DNA of 5,424 bases from Candidatus Agathobaculum merdigallinarum (GTDB lineage Bacteria > Bacillota > Clostridia > Oscillospirales > Butyricicoccaceae), in contig DXDO01000165.1 in assembly GCA_019115425.1 (NCBI GenBank), positions 1 to 5,424 on the forward strand, written 5' to 3'. The notes beneath the pieces were generated by a model. That model saw nothing but the letters and a program-made list of their open reading frames with translations, was not told the origin of the DNA and ran no database searches. Both the position numbers and the translations under genes were made by a program. Of this stretch, positions 1 to 4,000 are shown in pieces. Every line of letters starts with the position of its first letter. Within the stretch, counting starts at the first letter, position 1.

Positions 1-43
1 CGATCGAGAGGCTGTTCGAAAAACTATGTTTTTCGACAGCCTC
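1..43. repeat. Palindromic dispersed repeat, copy 1
   Basis: This is an imperfect hairpin. The left arm GAGGCTGT (8-15) plus CGAAAAAC (17-24) pairs with GTTTTTCG (28-35) plus ACAGCCTC (36-43), with one bulged T at 16 and a loop of TAT. It is preceded by CGATCGA (1-7). A second copy lies at 2474-2516 and matches at 41 of 43 positions; the two differences are both in the loop. The element may extend left of the window. It lies downstream of the isomerase gene on the minus strand, so it could act in transcription termination or be a REP/MITE-type unit. The paired arms, not the loop, are conserved. Confidence 0.8.
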
Positions 44-70
44 AAACCGGCCGCAGAGCGGCCGGTTTTC
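44..70. terminator. G+C-rich terminator hairpin after the isomerase gene
   Basis: A perfect 8-bp stem, CCGGCCGC (47-54) and GCGGCCGG (58-65), has an AGA loop. It is followed by TTTTC on the plus strand and by TTT on the minus strand. It lies about 50 bases past the stop codon of the minus-strand isomerase gene, so the likely role is to end that transcript. The T-tract is better for plus-strand transcription, so it may be bidirectional. The neighbouring palindrome at 8-43 would form the next stem in a read-through leftward transcript. Confidence 0.65.
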
Positions 71-117
71 TGTGTTTCATGCCGTGCGCACAGTGCATGC
101 CCATGCTTCGGCTGGCG

Positions 118-906
118 TTATGCGTTCTCCATGATCGCCTTGACAGCGGTCTTGGTGTCGGTCGACGGGAACAGCTCGTAGCCCACGCGGCCGGTGTAGC
201 CGCATGCCTCGAGGTGGCGGATAACCTTTTTGTAGTTGATCTCGCCCGTGCCTGGCTCGTGGCGGCCGGGCGCGTCCGCCACATGGATGTGGCCGAAGCA
301 GTCCGCGTAGTTGGTGATGGTGTCGCAGATGCAGCCCTCGTTGATCTGCATGTGGTATACGTCGTACAGCAGCTTGAGCCGCGGCGAACCGATCAGACGC
401 ACGATCTCCGCACCCATCTGGGTGGTCGCGAGGAAGTTGCCGACGTGGTCGGTGGTGATGTTGAGCGCTTCGAGGTTGAGGTTGATCTCCTCGGCCTCTG
501 CGAGCTTGGCGCACTCGAGCAGCATGTCGTACATCGAGCACAGCTTGACCGTGTGGGACAGGTTGTCATAGTGATCGACAACGATGCCGCCCTCGCCCAG
601 CGCGTTGGAATGGATGGTGACGCTGGATGCGCCGACCTTTTTCGCCGCCGCGATGGACTGCTTGAGGTAATCGATGTACTTTTCCTTGTGGGTCGGGTCT
701 ACCAGCGAGTAGTCCGCGTCGCCGTTAAAGCCGGAGATCGCGATGCCCGCCTTCTCCGCCGCTTCGCGGGTCGCATCCAGATCGCGGATGCGCCAATCCC
801 AAAATTCGACAGCTTCAAAGCCGTCGTCCTTGGCCGCCTGGAAGCGGTCCAGCCAGTCCAGTTCGGTATACAGCGTGTCGATGCACGCGCATTTTCTCAG
901 TGCCAT
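118..906 (-). CDS. Hydroxypyruvate isomerase-family sugar isomerase (TIM barrel)
   Basis: A 262-residue protein of the xylose-isomerase-like TIM-barrel superfamily (AP_endonuc_2 fold), closest in motif style to Hyi/OtnI-type isomerases, which are about 258 residues. Visible motifs are NLEALN with Glu146, YDVYHMQ with Asp182 and His185, GHIHVADAPGRHEP around 205-218, GEINY at 221-225 and GYELFP with Glu244. Glu146 and Glu244 occupy the places of the two acidic metal-binding or catalytic residues known in Hyi. There is no signal peptide, so it is cytosolic. The start is ATG at 904-906, preceded by GGGAGGAAA (912-920). It lies 112 bp downstream of iolG on the same strand, which suggests it isomerises a keto-sugar or keto-cyclitol made by the dehydrogenase. 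Family is confident. The exact substrate (hydroxypyruvate, 2-oxotetronate, an inosose or another ketose) cannot be read from sequence, so I give no symbol. Confidence 0.9.
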   Translation of the reverse strand: MALRKCACIDTLYTELDWLDRFQAAKDDGFEAVEFWDWRIRDLDATREAAEKAGIAISGFNGDADYSLVDPTHKEKYIDYLKQSIAAAKKVGASSVTIHSNALGEGGIVVDHYDNLSHTVKLCSMYDMLLECAKLAEAEEINLNLEALNITTDHVGNFLATTQMGAEIVRLIGSPRLKLLYDVYHMQINEGCICDTITNYADCFGHIHVADAPGRHEPGTGEINYKKVIRHLEACGYTGRVGYELFPSTDTKTAVKAIMENA

Positions 907-911
907 AGTTG

Positions 912-920
912 TTTCCTCCC
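912..920 (-). promoter_or_regulatory. Ribosome binding site of the isomerase gene
   Basis: The minus strand reads GGGAGGAAA, with the GGAGG core about 8 bases before the ATG at 904-906. This supports that start. Confidence 0.75.
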
Positions 921-936
921 TAGTTTACAGGATACA

Positions 937-972
937 TAAATGGTATCATGGGTAATCCCATGATACCATTTA
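937..972. promoter_or_regulatory. Perfect 16-bp palindrome between iolG and the isomerase gene
   Basis: The arms at 937-952 and 957-972 are exactly complementary over 16 bases, with the 4-base spacer TAAT. The core half-site is ATGGTATCATGGG. On the minus strand the stem is not followed by a T-tract, so it is not a normal terminator for the iolG transcript. One half contains TGGTATCAT, an extended -10-like sequence. It can therefore be an operator covering a promoter, or an RNA stem that protects or processes an iolG-isomerase transcript. Confidence 0.7.
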
Positions 973-988
973 CTTTTTCGTTCTTCAA
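960..988 (-). promoter_or_regulatory. Candidate promoter of the isomerase gene
   Basis: The minus strand shows TTGAAG (983-988), a 17-base spacer and TATCAT (960-965). A TG dinucleotide one base upstream makes it an extended -10. The -10 sits inside the palindrome at 937-972. Transcription would begin near 953, giving a leader of roughly 45 bases. If real, the isomerase can be expressed apart from iolG. The -35 is preceded on its strand by CCGC, giving the CCGCTTGA element also seen in variant form at the other two minus-strand promoters. Confidence 0.45.
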
Positions 989-1018
989 GCGGTTTTTCAG
1001 GTGTCCGTCCAAGCCGTC

Positions 1019-2026
1019 TTACTCGATTTCCGAGATCTTGACCGGACGGCCCTCATGCAGGGACTTGGTTGCCGCCGCCGCCATGAGCACCGGATACAGG
1101 CCGTCCTCGCCGGTGACCGGAGTCTCCTTGTTGTTTACCACTGCGTCCGCGAACGCCTGCATCTCTGCAACGAACGCGCCGGTGTAACGGTCCCACATGA
1201 CCTTGTACGCCGTGCCGTGTACCGCGCCGTCCGCCGTGGACAGGACAGCGGTGTTCGGGGTGTCGTTCTGGTCCTCGGCGCAGCCCTCCGAGCCGAATAC
1301 CTCGACGCGCTGGTCGTAACCGTAAACCGCCTTGCGGCTGTTGTCGATCACACCGATGGCGCCGTTCTCAAACTTGAGGGTAACGAGCGCGGTGTCCACG
1401 TCGCCCGCCTCGCCGATGCCGGGATCGACCAGCACGGAACCGATGGCGTTGACCTCGGTGACCTCGCTGCCCGCCAGAAAGCGCGCCATATCGAAGTCAT
1501 GGATCATCATGTCATAGAAGATGCCGCCGGAAACCTTGACATAGGATACCGGAGGCGGCTCCGGATCGCGGGAGGAAATCTTGACGATGTTGACCTTGCC
1601 GACCTTGCCGTCGCGCACCATATCGTATACCGCGCGGTGGTTATGGTCGAAGCGGCGGCAAAAACCGATCTGCAGCTTGACACCTGCTTCCTTGGCCGCA
1701 TTGATCGCCTCGTGTACCTTTGCCAGATCATAGTCGATCGGCTTCTCGCAGAAGATGTGCTTCTTTGCATGCGCCGCCTCGATGATGTACTTGGAGTGCG
1801 TGTCGGTCGAAGAGCAGATCAGGACTGCTTCGATCTCGGGATCATTCAGGATGTCGTTTGCATCCTTGGTGCAGTTCGGGATGCCGCACTGCTTGGCAAA
1901 CGCCTCGGTCTGCTCGTTCATGAACGGGTCCGCGATGGTCTTGATCTCCATCTCGGGCACGAACATCGAAATGTTCTTGGCATGGACCTTGCCGATGCGG
2001 CCCGCGCCGATGATTCCTACTTTCAT
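1019..2026 (-). CDS. iolG: Inositol 2-dehydrogenase (Gfo/Idh/MocA family)
   Basis: A 335-residue NAD(P)-dependent oxidoreductase that in this family oxidises myo-inositol to 2-keto-myo-inositol (scyllo-inosose), the first step of inositol catabolism. The N-terminal Rossmann domain starts with GIIGAGRIG (4-12). ADP (32-34) follows the second strand, and CEKPI (93-97) carries the catalytic Lys95. The C-terminal domain has SSRDPEPPPVSYVKVSGG (151-168), then FYDMMIHDFDMAR with Asp172 and His176, the residues that complete the Lys-Asp-His triad in Bacillus IolG. VLVDPGIGEAGDVD and DNSRKAVYGYDQRVEVFGS are also IolG-like. Length matches the family. The start is ATG at 2024-2026 with AAGGAGA (2034-2040). 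The frame stays open upstream to 2125, but that extension lacks family similarity and the Rossmann motif begins at residue 4 from the chosen start. It lies downstream of the solute-binding protein gene but is separated by 493 bp. Use on other cyclitols or sugars is possible. Confidence 0.93.
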   Translation of the reverse strand: MKVGIIGAGRIGKVHAKNISMFVPEMEIKTIADPFMNEQTEAFAKQCGIPNCTKDANDILNDPEIEAVLICSSTDTHSKYIIEAAHAKKHIFCEKPIDYDLAKVHEAINAAKEAGVKLQIGFCRRFDHNHRAVYDMVRDGKVGKVNIVKISSRDPEPPPVSYVKVSGGIFYDMMIHDFDMARFLAGSEVTEVNAIGSVLVDPGIGEAGDVDTALVTLKFENGAIGVIDNSRKAVYGYDQRVEVFGSEGCAEDQNDTPNTAVLSTADGAVHGTAYKVMWDRYTGAFVAEMQAFADAVVNNKETPVTGEDGLYPVLMAAAATKSLHEGRPVKISEIE

Positions 2027-2033
2027 GTTGCAA

Positions 2034-2040
2034 TCTCCTT
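2034..2040 (-). promoter_or_regulatory. Ribosome binding site that fixes the iolG start
   Basis: The minus strand reads AAGGAGA, about 7 bases before the ATG at 2024-2026. It favours this start over an in-frame ATG at 2123-2125. Confidence 0.8.
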
Positions 2041-2057
2041 CTGAAATTGGGTGAAAA

Positions 2058-2085
2058 ACAATAAAGAGTATTGATAAATGTTCAA
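2058..2085 (-). promoter_or_regulatory. Candidate promoter of iolG
   Basis: The minus strand has TTGAAC (2080-2085), a 16-base spacer and TATTGT (2058-2063). Transcription would start near 2051, leaving a leader of about 25 bases. The hexamers match consensus only moderately, 4 of 6 each, but the placement and the overlapping dyad at 2082-2093 support it. Confidence 0.5.
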
Positions 2086-2093
2086 ACGCTTGA
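2082..2093. promoter_or_regulatory. LacI-type operator-like dyad at the iolG -35
   Basis: TCAAACGCTTGA is palindromic at 5 of 6 base pairs around a central CG, the usual architecture of LacI-family operators. It overlaps the candidate -35 hexamer of iolG, where a bound repressor would block polymerase. The divergent LacI-type gene at 4001-5047 is the obvious candidate ligand. The binding itself is inference. Confidence 0.45.
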
Positions 2094-2132
2094 GAACCAG
2101 CAAAAGTGTAACCATTCGACCGCATCTGAAAT

Positions 2133-2161
2133 AAACGAACGTTGGAGCGTTCTTTCGTTTG
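2133..2161. repeat. Direct repeat A, copy 1 (hairpin-forming)
   Basis: 29 bp that begin AAACGAACGTTGGAGCGTT and end TTTCGTTTG. The copy at 2234-2261 is identical except for one missing base and one substitution in the T-rich part. Internally GAACG (2137-2141) and CGTTC (2148-2152) are inverted, and AAACGA can pair with TCGTTT. It lies about 50-80 bp upstream of the candidate iolG -35, so it could be a regulatory site. Confidence 0.75.
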
Positions 2162-2233
2162 GAAGATGGAAAGCAGAGTGGTTTCCTGCTGGAATCGCGG
2201 GGGTACATAACTGTGGCACCCGTAAAAACTTAC

Positions 2234-2261
2234 AAACGAACGTTGGAGCGTTTTTCGTTTG
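2234..2261. repeat. Direct repeat A, copy 2 (hairpin-forming)
   Basis: 28 bp in the same orientation as the copy at 2133-2161, with starts 101 bp apart. With the C at 2233, CAAACGAA (2233-2240) and TTCGTTTG (2254-2261) form a perfect 8-bp outer stem, so the dyad is better here than in copy 1. The sequence between the copies is unrelated and non-coding. Confidence 0.75.
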
Positions 2262-2302
2262 AAGGAAAAAGGAGTGCGGTAAAATCAAGCGGTTATATTA
2301 CC

Positions 2303-2317
2303 AGCCTGTCGAAAAAG
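2303..2317 (+). repeat. Inverted-repeat partner of the palindromic repeat
   Basis: AGCCTGTCGAAAAAG matches the reverse complement of 2501-2515 at 13 of 15 positions, including an uninterrupted run of 11 (CTGTCGAAAAA). It could mark the left end of a roughly 210-bp element whose right end is the hairpin at 2481-2516. Confidence 0.5.
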
Positions 2318-2345
2318 TCCCTCGCGCCGCAGCGCATATCAAATA

Positions 2346-2371
2346 GGGAATTGCGGCTCACCGCAATTCCC
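2346..2371. other. Perfect 11-bp hairpin
   Basis: GGGAATTGCGG (2346-2356) pairs exactly with CCGCAATTCCC (2361-2371) around the loop CTCA. It has no T-tract directly after it on either strand. It is the first of a tight series of stems running to 2516. Confidence 0.7.
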
Positions 2372-2404
2372 ATAAAAACCGGGAGCATGTATCTCGGTTT
2401 TTAT
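2372..2404. terminator. Terminator-like hairpin with A and T tracts
   Basis: ATAAAAACCGGGA (2372-2384) pairs with TCTCGGTTTTTAT (2392-2404), 13 bp with one G-T pair and a 7-base loop. The A and T runs are in the lower stem, giving a bidirectional terminator-like shape. On the minus strand it lies downstream of the binding-protein gene and could stop transcription before iolG. Confidence 0.5.
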
Positions 2405-2409
2405 ACAAA

Positions 2410-2449
2410 CCGCTGGCAAGTGTGCCTGAAAGGCGCGCGCAGCCAGCGG
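2410..2449. other. Long two-part hairpin
   Basis: The outer stem CCGCTGGC (2410-2417) pairs perfectly with GCCAGCGG (2442-2449). An inner stem GTGTGCCT (2420-2427) pairs with AGGCGCGC (2431-2438), including two G-U pairs on the RNA, and closes on a GAA loop. Small internal asymmetry (AA versus GCA) separates the stems. It looks like a structured RNA domain or an extrudable DNA palindrome. No T-tract follows. Confidence 0.6.
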
Positions 2450-2451
2450 CA

Positions 2452-2465
2452 CTTTCGATCGAAAG
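2452..2465. repeat. 14-bp perfect palindrome with a nearby partial copy
   Basis: CTTTCGATCGAAAG is fully self-complementary. Its core TTTCGATCGA recurs at 2471-2480, immediately before the palindromic repeat, and CGATCGA also precedes copy 1 at the window start. It may be part of the repeat unit. Confidence 0.6.
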
Positions 2466-2473
2466 CGTGGTTT

Positions 2474-2516
2474 CGATCGAGAGGCTGTTCGAAAAACCCT
2501 GTTTTTCGACAGCCTC
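2474..2516. repeat. Palindromic dispersed repeat, copy 2
   Basis: Identical to 1-43 except for two loop bases. The stem is GAGGCTGT (2481-2488), a bulged T at 2489 and CGAAAAAC (2490-2497), pairing with 2501-2516 around the loop CCT. It begins three bases after the stop codon of the minus-strand binding-protein gene, so it would form at the very end of that mRNA and could act as terminator or 3' protective stem. Because the T run is inside the stem and not after it, it is not a textbook intrinsic terminator. Confidence 0.85.
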
Positions 2517-2519
2517 ATA

Positions 2520-3530
2520 TTACGCCAGCCACTCGTCAAACTTGGCCAGACGCTCTGCCGCGTTCTCCTGAGTGATGATCTCCGTGCCGGTATCGACAAC
2601 TTCGTCATAGTCCTCGCCCTGGAGGATCTTTACCATGGTCTCGACCGCCTGGTAGCCGATGTCAAAGTTGTTCTGCGCGGCGGTCATGGTCAGCTCGCCG
2701 TCCAGTACAGCCTGGCAGGCGGACTGCTGTCCGTCAAAACCGAGGAAGATCGTGTTTTCATATGCCGGATTGTCCGCAGCGGCGCGCGCGGCAGCCATGG
2801 CCATATCGTCGTTGTTCGAGCAGATGATGGCAACACCGTCCGGATACTTGTTCATAATCGCTTCCATGCAGGTAACGGCCTGGTCGGCGACTGCGTTGGC
2901 GTACTGCACTTCTTCGTCCAGAAAAACACCGCCCGCTTCCGTGATGCCTTCGCGGTAGCCTTGCATACGCGCTTCGTTGGTCGCGTCACCTTGCACGCCT
3001 GCGATTTCGATGCACTGGATCTCCTCCCAGCCGGCGGCCCTTGCAGCCTCGACAGCAGCCTTTGCGCCCTGCTTGGCGGCTTCCTTATTGCCGGTGCCGA
3101 CAAAGGATAGACACTTGTCGGATTCGATATCGGTGTCAAACGCGACGACCGGCTTTTCTGTGTTCGCAATTGCGGTAGCGGCTGCGTCGGACTGCAGCGG
3201 GGCAATCAGGTAGCCGTCATAGGCATCGACCGCAAGGTCAGTTTGAATCATGTTGAGCTGCTCTTCATAATAGGTTTCTCCCGGAGGGCCTTTGATGTCC
3301 AGTTCGACAAGATCGGGATGCTCCTCTGCATAGGCCTCCGCGCCAGCCTGGATAACGTTCCAGAATTCCGCCGCGTTGGTCTTGAGGATCATGCTGATCT
3401 GGTACGGGCCTTCCTGCGCTTCCGTGCCGCCACCGCCCTGTGCGGAGGGGTCTGTGTCCCCGCTGCTGCAGGCGGCCATGCTGAGCATGAGCGCACTGGC
3501 CATCAACGCTGCCAACAATCTCTTCTTCAT
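2520..3530 (-). CDS. Sugar-type ABC transporter solute-binding lipoprotein
   Basis: A 336-residue extracellular binding protein of the RbsB-like type I periplasmic-binding fold (Peripla_BP_4). The N-terminus is a lipoprotein signal: MKKR, a hydrophobic stretch, then MAAC with Cys21 as the predicted lipidation site, followed by a Ser/Gly/Asp/Gln linker to about residue 43. The two-lobed domain runs from about 44 to 310. Signature stretches are VVAFDTDIES (128-137), LSFVGTGNKEAAKQG (141-155), SNNDDMAMAAARAA (238-251) and FLGFDGQQSACQAVLDGEL (262-280), which line the ligand cleft in this family. It would capture a sugar or cyclitol; inositol is plausible from the nearby iolG, but the ligand is not readable. 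The start is ATG at 3528-3530 with AAAGGAAG (3538-3545). No permease or ATPase gene accompanies it, which is unusual, so membrane partners must be encoded elsewhere. Confidence 0.9.
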   Translation of the reverse strand: MKKRLLAALMASALMLSMAACSSGDTDPSAQGGGGTEAQEGPYQISMILKTNAAEFWNVIQAGAEAYAEEHPDLVELDIKGPPGETYYEEQLNMIQTDLAVDAYDGYLIAPLQSDAAATAIANTEKPVVAFDTDIESDKCLSFVGTGNKEAAKQGAKAAVEAARAAGWEEIQCIEIAGVQGDATNEARMQGYREGITEAGGVFLDEEVQYANAVADQAVTCMEAIMNKYPDGVAIICSNNDDMAMAAARAAADNPAYENTIFLGFDGQQSACQAVLDGELTMTAAQNNFDIGYQAVETMVKILQGEDYDEVVDTGTEIITQENAAERLAKFDEWLA

Positions 3531-3537
3531 CTCATGA

Positions 3538-3545
3538 CTTCCTTT
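3538..3545 (-). promoter_or_regulatory. Ribosome binding site of the binding-protein gene
   Basis: The minus strand reads AAAGGAAG, with the AGGA core about 9 bases before the ATG at 3528-3530. Confidence 0.65.
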
Positions 3546-3556
3546 CTCTCCGATTT

Positions 3557-3583
3557 TGTGTGCTTTTATGTGCTGTGTGCTTT
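3557..3583. repeat. Short direct repeat in the binding-protein leader
   Basis: TGTGTGCTTT occurs at 3557-3566 and 3574-3583, with a related ATGTGCT between them (3568-3574). In mRNA sense these read AAAGCACACA twice. They start at about the predicted transcription start and continue into the 5' leader, so they could be an operator or an RNA element. The hairpin at 3884-3901 contains a similar ATGTGCTTTT. Confidence 0.5.
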
Positions 3584-3589
3584 AGCATT

Positions 3590-3618
3590 ATTATAGTCAT
3601 GGTTGCAGATGTTGTCAA
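3590..3618 (-). promoter_or_regulatory. Perfect-consensus sigma-A promoter of the binding-protein gene
   Basis: The minus strand has TTGACA (3613-3618), exactly 17 bases, then TATAAT (3590-3595). Both hexamers and the spacing are consensus, so basal strength should be high and tight repression would be expected. The start would be near 3583, giving a leader of about 53 bases. GCGA directly precedes TTGACA's final TTGA block on its strand, making GCGATTGA, similar to the elements at the iolG and isomerase promoters. Confidence 0.85.
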
Positions 3619-3665
3619 TCGCAATTCCTCCGACCAAAAAAGCAGGAAAATCGTATTCTTCGCCT

Positions 3666-3699
3666 AATCATTCGATAAATTCCGCATTATCGCATGATT
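3666..3699. promoter_or_regulatory. Long inverted repeat upstream of the binding-protein promoter
   Basis: AATCATTCGATAA (3666-3678) and TTATCGCATGATT (3687-3699) are complementary at 12 of 13 positions around an 8-base spacer. It lies about 50 bp upstream of the -35 of the binding-protein gene, a position suited to an activator or an auxiliary operator. It has no T-tract, so it is not a terminator. Confidence 0.6.
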
Positions 3700-3854
3700 T
3701 CTGCCGTTAATTTTATAAATAAATTCTCAGTTTTGACCATGCTGATTTTCATGACGCATACTTATCCATTTTTCACAACTTGTATTCTATAAAAAATGCT
3801 CAAATCTCTTAAAAATAACGCAATATCTTTCCCAAAAGTTGCAGATATTTCTCT

Positions 3855-3868
3855 GATATACGGATATC
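3855..3868. promoter_or_regulatory. Palindrome with central CG (possible LacI-type operator)
   Basis: GATATACGGATATC is symmetric at 6 of 7 base pairs around a central CG, the layout of LacI-family operators. It is about 100 bp upstream of the regulator's -10. Its half-site differs from the TCAANCG type at the other promoters, so assignment to the same regulator is uncertain. Confidence 0.3.
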
Positions 3869-3883
3869 GCTTACTAATCCTCA

Positions 3884-3901
3884 TATGTGCTTTTGCACAT
3901 A
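3884..3901. promoter_or_regulatory. Short dyad TATGTGC/GCACATA
   Basis: A perfect 7-bp inverted repeat (3884-3890 and 3895-3901) around TTTT. It lies about 70 bp upstream of the regulator's -10. It resembles the TGTGC repeats in the binding-protein leader, so the two could share a binding factor. Confidence 0.4.
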
Positions 3902-3966
3902 CAAGCAAACAACACGTTTCACACAGGAATGTCCGGGTTATTTATAGATGCAACGCACAGGAAATG

Positions 3967-3975
3967 TGTTATAAT
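3967..3975 (+). promoter_or_regulatory. Extended -10 promoter of the LacI-type regulator gene
   Basis: TGTTATAAT combines a consensus TATAAT (3970-3975) with an upstream TG, an extended -10 that can work without a good -35. Nothing resembling TTGACA lies 16-18 bases upstream. Transcription would start near 3982, about 19 bases before the ATG. Confidence 0.65.
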
Positions 3976-3990
3976 GAAATAAAAACAAGT

Positions 3991-3997
3991 AGGTGGG
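3991..3997 (+). promoter_or_regulatory. Ribosome binding site of the regulator gene
   Basis: AGGTGGG lies a few bases before the ATG at 4001. It is weaker than the sites of the metabolic genes, fitting low expression of a regulator. Confidence 0.6.
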
Positions 3998-4000
3998 CAT

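Larger units (their letters stand above)
2027..2519. other. 493-bp non-coding region between the binding-protein gene and iolG
   Basis: No convincing gene lies here: the open frames lack ribosome binding sites, show no recognisable protein motifs and run through hairpins. The iolG-proximal third (2041-2100) is A+T-rich and carries a candidate promoter and dyad. The middle (2133-2261) is bracketed by a 28-29-bp direct repeat. The distal part (2303-2516) is a chain of hairpins. The length and structure are unusual for a gap between two same-strand genes that would be expected to share an operon. Confidence 0.8.
3531..4000. other. 470-bp divergent regulatory region
   Basis: This is the A+T-rich gap between the leftward binding-protein gene and the rightward regulator. 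It holds the consensus promoter at 3590-3618, the regulator promoter at 3967-3975 and dyads at 3666-3699, 3855-3868 and 3884-3901. The parts 3700-3850 and 3902-3960 show nothing I can name. No supported gene lies within it. Confidence 0.8.

Noticed and set aside
79..939. Open frame of 286 codons on the plus strand opposite the isomerase gene
   Set aside because: It is a shadow of the G+C-rich minus-strand gene: no ribosome binding site, no recognisable motifs, and the opposite strand encodes a clear conserved enzyme.
1001..2044. Open frame of 347 codons on the plus strand opposite iolG
   Set aside because: Its Leu/Arg/Val/Asp-rich translation mirrors the third-position bias of iolG. The minus strand holds an intact IolG with catalytic residues.
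2081..2094. Catabolite-control (cre) site at the iolG promoter
   Set aside because: The site has a central CG but fails the flanking TG and CA positions of the cre consensus. A local LacI-type operator is a better explanation.
2027..2125. N-terminal extension of iolG to an ATG at 2125
   Set aside because: The Rossmann motif starts right after the internal ATG at 2024-2026, which has a good AAGGAGA site. The extension overlaps a candidate promoter and has no family similarity.
2150..2262. Riboswitch or T-box leader upstream of iolG
   Set aside because: I looked for the T-box GGTGG-type bulge sequence and for a leader ending in a terminator on the minus strand. Only scattered G-rich matches were found, and the candidate promoter lies downstream of this region.
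2159..2575. 138-codon open frame on the plus strand
   Set aside because: It runs through repeats and hairpins into the antisense of the binding-protein gene, has no start signals and has a composition unlike a protein.
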